Assembly: GCA_963989245.1 (NCBI GenBank)
Contig: OZ022351.1
Location: 17,641,321-17,705,320 of the forward strand
From: Nansenia antarctica
Taxonomy: Eukaryota > Chordata > Actinopteri > Argentiniformes > Microstomatidae
Length of the DNA stretch: 64,000 bases
Reading direction: 5' to 3'
This document shows, piece by piece, positions 28,806-37,154 of the stretch. Within the stretch, counting starts at the first letter, position 1; every line of letters starts with the position of its first letter. The translations under genes and the position numbers were made by a program. The notes under the pieces are model-generated. The model made no database searches. It was not told the DNA's origin and saw only the letters and a list, made by a program, of their open reading frames with translations.

Positions 28806-29765
28806 CGTGTGTGTGTGTACACATTCTCTAACCTTATTAGTTGTGTGGAAAACCATAGTGTAGTGCAACCCTTGTTCATAGCGCTTTCTCTCTCCCTGAA
28901 CGCAGCTTGCTAGAGTAGGTCTCTAATCTTGGGAGGGGGCGTGGCTTCATCACTGATTGCTTGGCGTGCTTTTCCAGTCCCTCAATTGAACGGGAAAGTG
29001 TGTCCAAACTTTTGACTGGTACTGTACACGTAGGGGCCGGTTTCCTAGACAACAGCGTGAGAACAGTCCTGACAAAATCACACACTCAACGGAGACCCTC
29101 CATTGAAAGTGCGATTTAGTCCCAAGACTAGTCTTAGTGTGTTGTCTGGGTAACTGCTCTATAATGTTCGGTATGTCAAACTTACACTCTACAGCCAAGA
29201 TCCAGATCCTGCATGAACTAAATTTGACTAAACCAAGGACTTCTGACGACGAGCATCCACTCAGTTTGAGTATTGTTGATGATTTCTTTAGTCCGACATA
29301 AATCATGTGATGTTGCTGTTTTCCAAACGGGACTGGATTGTTTGTGACCGCTGGTGCGGAGCAGGGCTTCCCTTGCAGGTTCCTGTGTTTGCTCAAGACA
29401 GATCACGCCTCCTTCTCCCCGTTAGCTACCTGTCTGACAGGAAGTGTGTGGTTGGTGTTGCTGCTGGGCGAAGCTAGCGGCGCTTCCTCTAATCTATCTC
29501 AAAGCAAAGCTTCCTGTTCTTGTCCACAGCGTTGGCATTGTGGGAGAGGGGGAGAGGGGGGATGGTTGTAATAACCGTAGGCCTTAGGGATGATGTGTTG
29601 ATGAATGTATCCTCTCTGTGTGTTGCAGTGGCCCCTGAGGACCCCGGGGCTGAGGTGTCCTCTCCGCTGCCTGCTACCTCGGCGCTGGAGGAGATGGCTC
29701 TCTACAGCAACAAGCGCAAGCTGAGGCAGGGCCGCCGCAGCCTGGAGACCGCCATGCCCACATAA
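243..29765 (+). CDS. scrib: Scribble planar cell polarity protein, 3' part of gene (partial at 5' end)
   Basis: LAP-family scaffold of the basolateral cortex. It acts in apicobasal and planar polarity, binding Vangl2 and the betaPIX/GIT complex through its PDZ domains. Coding exons that join in frame: 243-305, 3032-3121, 3240-3317, 3532-3864, 6313-6393, 9016-9291, 10224-10334, 10669-10845, 11228-11344, 11538-11726, 12110-12229, 12625-12681, 13061-13117, 13451-13531, 16823-17266, 17994-18065, 18269-18322, 18965-19021, 19335-19466, 20336-20446, 20880-20933, 21169-21336, 21903-22062, 22260-22536, 22635-22817, 23682-23831, 25286-25425, 25563-25600, 26075-26149, 28256-28310, 29629-29765. Total 4137 nt, about 1378 aa plus TAA. 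The four PDZ domains and tail blocks such as ANPFAAGI, FRERQKYFE-like and WRAARMKSLEQDAL are Scribble-specific. The leucine-rich-repeat half is upstream of the window. The first exon (SFDQVNNLLIEPARIEEEE) is the linker before PDZ1. Exons through 21,336 are phase 0; later ones use phases 1 and 2. Confidence 0.97.
949..1145. repeat. 33-bp minisatellite, about six copies
   Basis: Unit ggttctaccaccaccaacca plus ccaggtgtacctt repeats six times with little divergence; the last copy has a short deletion. Because 33 is a multiple of three, all frames stay open and give repetitive but spurious peptides. Confidence 0.95.
2814..2922. repeat. 35-bp tandem repeat, three copies
   Basis: Unit agtagttgatttgaacctcc tctctctggagagtg, three copies, the first diverged (tcttgcagagtg). 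It lies about 110 bp upstream of the PDZ1 acceptor; the pyrimidine stretch with tgcag in copy 1 resembles a decoy 3' splice site. Confidence 0.85.
3032..3700 (+). CDS. scrib: scrib exons encoding PDZ1
   Basis: Exons 3032-3121, 3240-3317 and the first half of 3532-3864. The carboxylate-binding loop reads GGLGISIAGGKGS and is followed by GIFISRVSEEGPAARAG, VGDKLLEVN and HHTAVEAL, the canonical PDZ strand and helix order. The linker after it (ENAITTTPLRPEDDY) is typical of Scribble between PDZ1 and PDZ2. In vertebrate Scribble, PDZ1 and PDZ3 are the main binders of Vangl and betaPIX C-termini; that part is family knowledge, not seen here. Confidence 0.95.
3770..9291 (+). CDS. scrib: scrib exons encoding PDZ2 and the proline-rich PDZ2-PDZ3 linker
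   Basis: PDZ2 is split over the end of 3532-3864 (RNDKGLGFSIAGGKGS), 6313-6393 (GIYISRIAEGGAAHRDS, LRVGDRVIT) and the start of 9016-9291 (INGVDMTEARHDQAVALL, TSPTIALLVER). The rest of 9016-9291 is a GC-rich linker coding for proline, glycine, serine and acidic residues. A 2.4-kb intron with LINE fragments separates the first two pieces and a 2.6-kb intron with (CT)n tracts separates the second and third. All boundaries are phase 0. Confidence 0.95.
4140..4735 (-). mobile_element. L2-like LINE reverse transcriptase C-terminal fragment
   Basis: On the minus strand a 164-codon open frame (4,723-4,229) reads LDYCNRVLFGVPSKALDRLQ, VQNSAARVLTHT, LHWLPVKFRIIYKILLLTYK and FSMAAPTLWNFLP, the C-terminal end of ORF2 of L2/CR1-type LINEs. 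It is truncated at its 5' side and inserted antisense in a scrib intron. The intact frame suggests a fairly recent insertion. Confidence 0.85.
4895..5095 (-). mobile_element. Second L2-like LINE fragment
   Basis: The reverse complement reads like the LINE segment at 61,425-61,560 (gaagct...gttccacca and cagtcctgacagcag shared). It is separated from the 4,140-4,735 fragment by AT-rich sequence (4,745-4,860), so either a separate insertion or a rearranged piece. Confidence 0.65.
6394..9015 (+). other. scrib: scrib intron inside PDZ2, microsatellite-rich
   Basis: A 2.6-kb intron with (CT)n at 7,588-7,678 and 8,431-8,512, a G run at 7,739-7,754 and poly-A at 6,880-6,899. An antisense LINE-tail-like fragment (attagattagattcaactt cattgtcattgc) lies at about 8,696-8,735. 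No exon seen. Confidence 0.65.
9330..9500 (-). mobile_element. LINE tail-like fragment
   Basis: Sequence gaatcaggattacttttatt followed by acatccatgtacgg and gtgtacaattcttgg resembles the antisense 3' end of fish LINEs. Related short fragments occur at about 8,696 and 11,764. Boundaries are uncertain. Confidence 0.4.
10224..10845 (+). CDS. scrib: scrib exons encoding PDZ3
   Basis: Exons 10224-10334 and 10669-10845. The binding loop GGPLGLSIVGGSDHASHPFG with GVFISK, then GLACQSGLRVGDRILEVN and THQEAVRALLS, form a complete PDZ domain. The SDHASHPFG insert is characteristic of Scribble PDZ3. The intron between the exons holds an antisense tRNA-derived SINE (about 10,440-10,640). Confidence 0.96.
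10440..10645 (-). mobile_element. tRNA-derived SINE with L2-like tail, copy 1
   Basis: On the minus strand a tRNA-like head (A box near ggcctagcggatgg, B box gagttcatatcccacc) is followed by caagggcacttag-type body (rc) and a tail tcgctttggagaaaaacg tctgctaaacgg. That tail matches the 3' end of the LINE at 61,745-61,785, as expected if the SINE borrows that LINE's machinery. Confidence 0.75.
10935..11190. repeat. (CA)n compound repeat with interspersed cctttcctttcctctcatac block
   Basis: Four blocks of cagcctttcctttcctctca tacacctg alternate with (CA)n runs of 5-20 units, a higher-order repeat that probably grew by unequal exchange. It fills the intron between PDZ3 and PDZ4. Confidence 0.85.
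11228..11726 (+). CDS. scrib: scrib exons encoding PDZ4
   Basis: Exons 11228-11344 and 11538-11726. The loop GEKLGISIRGGAKGHAGNP, GIFISKVSSTGAAARDG, VGMRILEVSNHSLLGMTHTEAV and DTLVMLICDGF give a full PDZ4 that ends in the family signature CDGF. The upstream intron is packed with (CA)n compound repeats; the downstream intron carries a second antisense SINE copy. Confidence 0.96.
11800..12013 (-). mobile_element. tRNA-derived SINE, copy 2
   Basis: On the minus strand the A box tagcctagaggttaga and B box ggtttcgaacccc are well kept, followed by the caaggcacttaaccactgac body shared with the copy at 10,440-10,645. It is flanked on the plus-strand left by a (TTAGA)n run at 11,764-11,785. Confidence 0.75.
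12110..17266 (+). CDS. scrib: scrib exons for the proximal C-terminal tail, including a large 148-codon exon
   Basis: Exon 12110-12229 begins ASPGIIANPFAAGI and contains SMESISSIDRDLSPEE, a conserved Scribble block. Two 57-nt exons (12625-12681, 13061-13117) code for charged, probably helical sequence rich in E and R. Exon 13451-13531 contains LKLDYRTLAALP, the counterpart of LKLDYRALAAVP in mammals. Exon 16823-17266 (444 nt) is low-complexity and acidic (SLPTGEEEEEEECL) and ends NLQPWLFNK. Its donor is GC rather than GT (AAG then gcaagc at 17,267), and the next exon, 17994-18065, continues in phase 0. Whether the 444-nt exon is constitutive cannot be told from sequence. Confidence 0.88.
12485..12540. 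mobile_element. hAT-like terminal fragment (atatcgcccggccctac)
   Basis: ccatatcgcccggccctacc is the inverse of the TAGGGCTGGGCGATATG end of the element at 24,265. Only one end is visible, so it is a degraded copy. Confidence 0.4.
13532..16822 (+). other. scrib: scrib intron of 3.3 kb before the 444-nt exon
   Basis: Unique-looking sequence with (GGAA)n near 14,258-14,272, a 15-bp tandem repeat (tgtactgaagcaggg, about 15,970-16,040) and pyrimidine-rich tracts near the 3' end (16,700-16,820). No further exon with a coherent frame and splice sites was found. Confidence 0.6.
15968..16042. repeat. 15-bp tandem repeat, five copies
   Basis: gtgtactgaagcagg repeated five times with one change in the last copy (gtagag). 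Confidence 0.9.
17994..22817 (+). CDS. scrib: scrib exons for the mid C-terminal tail
   Basis: Short, mostly phase-0 exons rich in Ser and Pro: 17994-18065, 18269-18322, 18965-19021, 19335-19466, 20336-20446 (NIKQAYKAFAAVP, matching the mammalian VKQAYRAFAAVP block), 20880-20933, 21169-21336. These are followed by 21903-22062 (FRDRQKYFEIDV, PRVSLVGEDDLKKMKEEE), 22260-22536 (acidic run LLDEEEDEEEDL, then tandem TPPNYS/TPPSY motifs) and 22635-22817 (RTAKAERRQQERLRMQSPE, AEKRAMWRAA). The donor after 22,062 is weak (gttcgt) but is the only one that keeps the frame. Several of these exons are multiples of three and may be alternatively included. Confidence 0.9.
19155..19321. repeat. Compound (GT)n/(GTCT) microsatellite
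   Basis: GTGTGTCT and TCTATGTG variants followed by a pure (GT)n run, ending about 13 bp before the acceptor of scrib exon 19335-19466. Confidence 0.9.
23682..23831 (+). CDS. scrib: scrib candidate in-frame cassette exon (50 codons)
   Basis: A 150-nt exon bounded by a strong pyrimidine tract and cag at 23,679-23,681 and by donor AG/gtctgc at 23,832. Both junctions are phase 2, so inclusion or skipping keeps the frame between WRAA(R) at 22,817 and (R)MKSLEQDAL at 25,286. It reads RPYGLEEDVKQYEQDLAKRL and then an Ala/Pro/Ser-rich stretch. The first half looks like a conserved helix and the second is low complexity. A better donor consensus (AGA/gtgagg, 23,752) would break the frame on splicing to 25,286, so I chose the later one. 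Confidence 0.6.
24265..25015. mobile_element. Non-autonomous hAT-like element, about 750 bp
   Basis: Left end TAGGGCTGGGCGATATGACC and right end ATATATACCGCCCAGCCTTA are inverted repeats. The flanks gtaggtag and gcaggtcg agree at 6 of 8 positions, compatible with an aged 8-bp target duplication. It lies in the intron after the putative scrib cassette exon. No transposase frame is visible. Confidence 0.65.
25286..29765 (+). CDS. scrib: scrib exons for the distal C-terminus and stop
   Basis: Exon 25286-25425 codes MKSLEQDALKAQMVIAKS and LAESPSPAPTPSPTPLE, nearly the mammalian text. 25563-25600 adds DFSPRGVTSPGRL (mammals have STSPGRL). 26075-26149 adds KKFDYRQFAAIPSSKP, 28256-28310 adds SPDTVDDIQFIDDGSSNP, and 29629-29765 ends in a basic stretch SNKRKLRQGRRSLETAMPT followed by TAA. 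The last three exons extend beyond the mammalian C-terminus as I remember it, so this tail may be fish-type. Confidence 0.9.
25719..25733 (+). CDS. scrib: Possible 15-nt scrib microexon
   Basis: TTGGTCCAGTGTGAG (LVQCE) lies between an acceptor ttgaattag and a near-perfect donor GAG/gtgagt. It is phase 0 and so compatible with flanking exons 25563-25600 and 26075-26149. Splice-site quality is the only evidence. Confidence 0.3.
26150..28255 (+). other. scrib: scrib intron near the 3' end, with possible alternative terminal exon
   Basis: A 2.1-kb intron with C and G runs. At 27,010 a strong pyrimidine tract and ctaacag precede an open stretch in phase 0 (ELHGDERNKGRGRGVSQRSR, then SAA and TAG at 27,078-27,080), which could be an alternative last exon with an R/G-rich C-terminus. 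No AATAAA is adjacent; the nearest is near 27,423. Unproven. Confidence 0.3.
28311..29628 (+). other. scrib: Last scrib intron
   Basis: A 1.3-kb intron with (CTGT)n (28,328-28,350), (GT)n (28,770-28,818) and a fragment gtgtccaaacttttgactgg tactgta (about 28,998-29,025) that matches Tc1/mariner inverted-repeat ends common in fish. No exon seen. Confidence 0.6.
28985..29031. mobile_element. Tc1/mariner terminal-repeat-like fragment
   Basis: The string gtgtccaaacttttgactgg with tactgta is typical of Tc1-like inverted terminal repeats in fish genomes. The matching opposite end was not found, so this is a solo remnant. Confidence 0.45.
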
Positions 29766-32210
29766 CACCTCACACACCGCCCAGGAGGCTGGGGTGGTCT
29801 CACACACACACACACACACACACACTCAGAGGAGGCGCTGAGTCACTACACACCCACACACAGTCACCAGTTTGGGAGTGGCGTACTCCCATGTTTAACC
29901 ACTGCAGAGACTATGACGCTGAGAATCACATACAGTGTAAACACACACACACACACACACACATGTATCATTTCATATCCTGCGTGCCAGTCTTGCCTTT
30001 CCAGTCTAAGGATGAGTTGGCTGACCAGCAGCAGGCCCGGGGTCCCAGCCCAGGGAGACAGGGCCAGGGAGACAGGGCCAAGGAGACAGGGCCAAGGAGA
30101 CAGGGCCAGGGAGACAGGGCCAAGGAGACAGGGCCAGGGAGGGGAGCTCTTAAAAGCATTTCGCTTTAACAAAAAAAAAGACCATTCTCCTTTTTATTTT
30201 GGTTCTTTTTCTTCAGTTTGCGTTTTAGAAGCTGAATTAACAGGCGACTGATATTTTTTTATTTTAGCGCCTCCTCTGATTTTGCTGTTTTTAAAAAAGA
30301 AAAATGTTCTGGAGGAGGGGGGAAAAAAGAGAGATGAAATGAATTGTAGCTGTAATACTAACGTTTCAGATGCTATTTTGGAGGTTTTCAGTGAATAGAT
30401 TGTAAAATGTTAGGGTTTTTAGAGGGCTGTGGGGAGGGGGTGTGTATATATTTTATGAGCAGGAGAGGACATCCTGCTACCTTCACTGCCACGAGTGTGC
30501 AGGGCTTTTTAAACACTACATATCTACACTGCACTGCCACTGCACGGCTTTTAAAATAAACATTTGTATCTTTTTTTATAATTTATTTTGCTTTTATTGT
30601 ATTATTCAAATCTAAGGCCTTTTCCATAACACATGGTTCCTTACCCCCTTGTACTTTTGAGTACAGAGAATCAATGGAGTGATGTGCATCATTTTATTTA
30701 TCATAAGGAAATGAACTGTTGATAAATGGATTGTTGAATGTCAAGACCACAAGTCAGAGCTAAATTAACTTGCATATCATAATGTCATATCATTGTCATT
30801 TAAGGCATGTTGAAGTACCTTCATGCATTTCTCATCTATAAGACAAGCACATTACTTTTTTAGTCTATCATGAAGGTGTTCACCTTTAACAGGAAAGCTA
30901 TTAGATATCAACAGACCATAAGTTGATTCAGGCCTAACACGTTCTGCCTGCTGAAAACCTCCCACTGATAGCATGGTACATGTAAATAATGAATCAAATG
31001 ACATGCAAACAGGTCTCATTCACAAGCAGAGCTGAATTATTAGATCCAAGGCTAAGAAGAATCTTAGAATGTTAGAATCCAGGCAGCAATAGCTTTTGTG
31101 ATTCTTCTCTCTTTATGACTGGGAAACAGACCTCTTTATTGAGGCGCCAGGCAGTTAATGTTATCAATGAATGGTGTCAGTGGACCAGAGTAGAGGACCT
31201 AGAACTGTTCTGGACTAGGTCCATTATGTTCTGTTACATTCCCATTCTAGAGACTGTGACCACTGGAGAGACCAGCAGGTGGATAGACACACACACACAC
31301 ACACACAAACCAGATTGGCCTCTCATCATGGTTTATATATGCCAGTCACTTTTGGGAACATAAATCCACTGTATCATCTCCATTTACATACGGTACTTTC
31401 CCTGCCCTTTGGGGGGGGCATCATTAGTCAATGTGAATCTCATTCATATCTTTCATAACTGGAGATATTAGTCCAGATTGGCTGGTGAAGGTAGCAGGTG
31501 TTGCTTTTTTTTTTTATCTGTCTTTTGGTTAATTTAAATCTGACGCCACTGAAATCCTTTATTATTGTGTGAATAATGTACAAAATACTGAAAGGAAAGC
31601 AAAACTTTAAGGGTTGAAACCTGAGCCAGTCTATGCCAAGACGGAGCGAGTGTCTGGACTGGGGAGCTCTCTGCATGTACATCGGCTTCACTACTGGGAG
31701 AGAACCTTTCTAGAGGCAGAACAGATGTGTAATCCCTCTCAAAAATGTATTTCATTCAATCATTCTCAATCCAGTCTTTCCTCTCTGCTTTACTTGCTGT
31801 TGGTTGTACGTATCTGGCGCCTTTGTCGCAGAATCATGACAGAGTAGCATTTGTGTTAATTTAATGTACTAATCATAGCTTACTGTGTTGCTCCCGCTGA
31901 CTGAAATTCAGTTTGGATGATAACATTTTGCGAATGGCTGATATCTTCTTTTTTTTTACGTGCTGTAGGTCTAAATCTTTACAGAAAAAAAAATGGGATT
32001 CACTACATTTTTAAAGTGCAGAACAACTTTTTTTGGTTATTATGTCTTCTCTTGGGGGGCTGTTGTTATTTTCCAAACGGGTCGGAGGGAAAGGGCAGAA
32101 GTGCAGGGGTCAAGGGGTTAGAGCTCATCCAAGACTGTAACTAGTGAATTTGTACAACCAAAGAAGTCTATTTTGTGGTTCAGGAATAATAAAGTTTACT
32201 TTTCATTTAA
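29766..32210 (+). other. scrib: scrib 3' UTR with two poly(A) signals
   Basis: No coding sequence follows the TAA. The stretch is AT-rich and carries AATAAA at 30,555-30,560 and at 32,188-32,193. The second is followed by a T/GT-rich region (ttcctt, gtgtctttg), so both a short and a long 3' UTR are plausible. It includes a (CA)n run near 29,940 and a 14-bp minisatellite at about 30,038-30,145. Confidence 0.7.
30038..30145. repeat. scrib: 14-bp minisatellite in the scrib 3' UTR
   Basis: About seven copies of agggagacagggcc with agg/aag variants, roughly 270-380 nt after the stop codon. Confidence 0.85.
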
Positions 32211-32399
32211 CAAGCTGATTCCTTGCATTGTGTCTTTGTATTATACACTCATGGATCTCTTGTAACTGCAGTATTCTTTTAGACAGTCAGCCAAGAAACT
32301 GAGATGAACAAATCTGTCAAAACCGAAATGGTATAGTATAATACAGTATATTAAACTGCAATCATTCTTAATCACTTAATCAAATCTAAAACAAAGCTT

Positions 32400-32515
32400 C
32401 TACATCATCTTTAGTCTTTTATTTAGGGTGAAAGAGACATTCTTTTTGGTGAACTAGGTGGAACCATCCATTCATGTATGCAGTGTTTCCTCCAGCAGAG
32501 CGGCCTGTTCCTCCC
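32400..32515 (-). terminator. kif9: kif9 3' UTR and poly(A) signal
   Basis: AATAAA on the minus strand corresponds to TTTATT at 32,418-32,423, about 95 nt past the TGA, giving a very short 3' UTR. The scrib poly(A) signal lies at 32,188-32,193, so the genes converge with only about 200 bp between their ends. Between 32,210 and 32,400 I see only AT-rich DNA. Confidence 0.65.
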
Positions 32516-32802
32516 TCAGATGATGGAGAGGATGTCAGGAAGCTTGGTGCGGCCGGCCCGCCTGGGGCTCCTCTGGACCGGAGCCTGAGACACGGCTCTG
32601 CTGTAGTTCCTCTGAAGGACAACAACACACATTTATCCAACCGCCGATTGGGAAATCCCACTCACACTGTCAGTAGTGCTGTCAAAGCTTGTGCATATTA
32701 AAGTCTAGTGTGTGGAAGACAAAACTTCATTGGTGTCTTGCTGGGGAGCGGAGGGGGGGGGGGGGGGGGGGTTGTGTGGGAGTTACAATGGTTGCCATTA
32801 TC

Positions 32803-32851
<49 letters not shown>

Positions 32852-33892
32852 CCAGAGAGCCCCACCCGCTGCAGAGTCCTGTTGTGGGCGTTGTAGAAGG
32901 CGATAGCGCTGGGGCTGTCTGCTGTCTGACGCTCAAAGTACTCCTGCTCATCCTCCTGAGGAACACAACTTTTTTACAGATCCTCCATCATGTCTACTAC
33001 TCGTACCACAAATCCACCATTCACTTCATTGGATAGAATCATTGACACCTTTCATTCGTGAAAGAGGACCTTCAGTCAAACACTCTCCAGTGTGAGATGC
33101 GTACATCCACTAGTGCTCCTGACTCACCAGCGCCAGGGCCTTGTCCACAGGGATGAGCCCAGGCCGGATCAGTCCTCCACACCTCAACATGGCCTGCACC
33201 TTCTCAGGCAGCAGGAATGACTCATTGTACCAGCTCTCAAACTCTGGGGTCATACATACACATGACTGTTAGCCCAAATTCACACTACAGAGCCAAACCA
33301 TACTGGGCTGGCCTGGTTACGCCGCCACCATGGTTCTGGACAATGTGAAAGGAGTAAAATAAAATAATGCATGAAAGAATGTAGCCGTATCAGATATGAA
33401 AGTTAACGTGAAGGAGGTCGTGGCTAATTGAGCATATCAAGTCACTGTCCAATTTGATACGTGGAATTTAGGCTTAAACAAAACAGGCACGACCACTTCC
33501 TCGTTTCGAATTAGCTAAACAGGCTAGTTGTCAGTAGAAAATGGACACTGACAGGTCCTGGTCATCTCTGTTGTCTATAAACACACGATTATAGTAGAGA
33601 AACCACTGGTTCAACCCAACATTTAGGGATACAATGTCCGGGGGCCTAAGGTTCAGGGTAGCAGGGTTGGGTGTGGCAGCTCACCGGCCAGCAGGCGTGT
33701 CCTACACTGGTCCACCAGGTGCTGGCAGTAGCCCACCTCCGCCCTGGTTCCTCTCAGCTCCTCGTACTGCTGACGGTACTGAGCCTTCAGCTCCCGCAGA
33801 CGCAGCTCCAGAGACAGCTCTGCCTCCTCCAGCACGGGGTCCCCCTCCGCACTCACAAACTGACCTGCAGCACAGCCACAGAGTCACTCCCG

Positions 33893-33933
<41 letters not shown>

Positions 33934-36900
33934 TCAATATAGTGATCTAGGAATAATTTATTCTCACTGGGGGGGGATTAGCAGTGAGCAGCAGTCCGAT
34001 AAGCATCCATCTAATTTGTCAATGCACAATGAAAGGGACTGGTCATTTCGTTGGCAAGAGGCGTTGTAGCAAGGAAAAACTAAATCAGCAAAATGTAACG
34101 ATCTCTCCCCTTTCTCACGCACGCACGCACACACACACACACACAAACTAGTACCCTGGCTCTGTCTCTTGTCCCTCCACTGGAGCAGGGCGGTGCAGGT
34201 GCAGTCGATCTCTCTCTTGGCAGCGTTGACCCTCTCTGTGAGGCCTTGGAGGTGGGCGCGACGCTCTAGCAGCACGGCCTTGTTCTCCTTCAGGATGCGG
34301 TTGATCTCACTGCCTTGCTCCACCTTGAAGTCCCTGAAGGCCTCCTCCTTGGGTGGAGGAGAGCTGGGAGGAGAGATGGGAGGAGAGATGGGAGGAGAGC
34401 TGGGAGGAGAGCTGGGAAGAGAGCTGGGAGGAGAGCTGGGAGGAGAGCTGGGAGGAGAGAGAGACAGCTGTATGACGGCTCTCTCGTTCTATATAAGGAT
34501 ACATCATAGACTAGGATACATAGGGGGGGGCAATTGCTGCTAACTTTGACAGGGGGATGATTACAGCGTTGGACTGGTGCAGCCATGCCTGGAGAGAGTT
34601 TCCACTATATACCTTACACCAGTCCACTCCTTCTAAACCCATGAGGGGACGTGCACACTGCAGAAGAGATGTAGAGAATCAGAACGCCACCCTGTTAAAC
34701 CACCCACACGCCACCCACAGTTAAACAGCAGTCACAGGAGAAAGGGTGAAGGTTGAGGGGTGGAGGGCAGGGAGATGGCCATGACATGTAGCGCTCAACG
34801 GGTAAGGAAAAATCTAAATGTCACTGAGCCGCAGGACATAAAGTCATGGATATGGTCATAGGCTGTCCTTACCTGACCAGCTCTTTGGTCCCCTTGTCTT
34901 TGGTCCTGCCTGGAGACAGAGGTCGGATGTACCTCTCTGAAGGATCCGCCACCCCCAACCCGAATCCACGGCCCACCACTTCTCCCACCGTGCCTATGGG
35001 GCCCTGTGGCTGGAAGAGTTCATGTAGCAGCATTCATTCCAAATCCTACAACAACTCATACTAACAAATGAGGCCTATTGGCCTCTAAGCCAATGTTACT
35101 AATGGCGCTTTTCCATCAGCGGCCCAGCTCGGGTCGGTTCGGTTCGGGTCGCTTCGGCCCGCTTTTGATCAGTTCTGGTTTTCCACTATACACAACAGAC
35201 CAGGAACTAGTAGGAGGAGTAGGCGATAGTATGCGGAGTTACGCGTCATAAAAGCGCGCCATGGTGGTGACGTATATTTTCACGAGACACAACACAGCCA
35301 CAACAACAGCGACATGGAGGAACTTGAAGCTATCGTATACTTTTCCTCGGCATGTGGTATATTACTAACCGTGATTTTTTTGGGAGAGAAAGAGAAAGAG
35401 AGAGAGGAAGCTATGTACACATAATAAAGTCATGTTTTTTGAACCCTTAAAACCACTGCCTTCACTTGTCTGCTTTATGAACTGTAGTATCATTGTGTGC
35501 CGTGTTATTCACGGACAAACACGGTGCCCGGAGGCACCCTTTGCAGGTTAATAACTTCGGTTTACCGTGGGTTAGGATAACAATTCAAACGTGTCCGGAT
35601 AGGGGAGAGGACAGGGAATCTGAAACCATTTGAATGGTGTCGATACGACACTGTTATCACGTTTGACACCGAAGTTGAAGTTAGCAAAGGAGTATTGTGT
35701 TTGTAACACCTCCGGTGTTATTCACGGGCAAAGACGGTAAACGGAGGCACCCTTTGCGGGTTAATAACTTCGGTTTACCGTGGGTTAGGATAACAATTCC
35801 AACGTGTCCGGATAGGGGAGAGGACAGGGAATCTGAAACCATTTGAATGGTGTCGATACGACACTGTTATCACGTTTGACACCGAAGTTGAAGGTAGCAA
35901 AGGAGTATTGTGTTTGTAACACCTCCGGTGTTATTCACGGGCAAAGACGGTAAACGGAGGCACCCTTTGCGGGTTAATAACTTCGGTTTACCGTGGGTTA
36001 GGATAACAATTCCAACGTGTCCGGATAGGGGAGAGGACAGGGAATCTGAAACCATTTGAATGGTGTCGATACGACACTGTTATCACGGTCTATGACACAG
36101 CGCGGAGCGAATTCCCTGGTAGAAATTGTCTGTCCCCCCGCTGATATCCTCCATGACGTGCTGCTGCTTAGAGCAGGCGCGGTGCTGCGAGCAGCAGCGA
36201 GTGAACTCCCGGTTCATTGAGTTTACGGTTAAAACATAACTTCTCGGGGTGTCAGCGCAGTGGTTAAGGGCTCAAAATGACCGTATACCGATGGTGAAGT
36301 TAGCAAAGGAGTATTGTGTTTGTACCACCTCCATAGCCGATGTTATTCACGGGCAAAGACGGTGCATAATAGCGATTTTTGTGTTATGCTTGTTGTAAAT
36401 AAAAGTTCTATGATGCATTGAAATGACATTAAACTAAGATAATACGATGGTCAGCATAATTTTTCGAATCTTTATTAATAAGCTATTACAGAAACTGTAG
36501 TGACATTTTCCAAGAGCGAATGTGGTATTTCAAGATGGCGGTTAGCGAAAAAATCTATGAACATGGGATGACGATTTCCATTGACCAATCAACGGTGTGC
36601 AGCGTCACACGCAGCCTGGCAAAAAGGTTCCGGGTCTACATTTGGACCCTGGTATCGAAGGGTAGCTAAAGAAGCGAGCCGAACCGAGCCGACCCGACCC
36701 GGGCCGACAAATGGAAAAGCGCCAAAGAAGCAGGCCAGCCCGGGTCGACCCGGGCTGGCACGATAGTGGAAAAGGGGCTTAAGTTTGTTACTGAAACAGT
36801 TTAGCCTCCTGTTTGGCGACGCATGGTTAAAGTAACAAACGTGTTATGTCCAAAACGCACCCCCACTGAGACAGCACTGAGGCTTGAACCAGAAACAATC

Positions 36901-37109
36901 TGGAACCTAATGGTCCAAACAGGCCTTGACTGACCTAATGGTCCAAACAGGCCTTGACTGACCTAATGGTCCAAACAGGCCTTGACTGACCTAATGGTCC
37001 AAACAGGCCTTGACTGACCTTGGTGGGGGCAGAAGGATTCTGGTCTTTCTCCACCAAGGTGTAGTTCTGACACAGCTGGGCCTTCACCTTCTGTTCTTGC
37101 TGCCTGTTC

Positions 37110-37154
<45 letters not shown>

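Noticed and set aside
35485..36090. rRNA or histone-like tandem gene array
   Set aside because: The 213-bp unit has no RNA-gene or coding features and lies inside a DNA transposon.
36905..37020. CRISPR-like regularly spaced repeat
   Set aside because: Contiguous tandem copies without unique spacers, in a eukaryotic intron.
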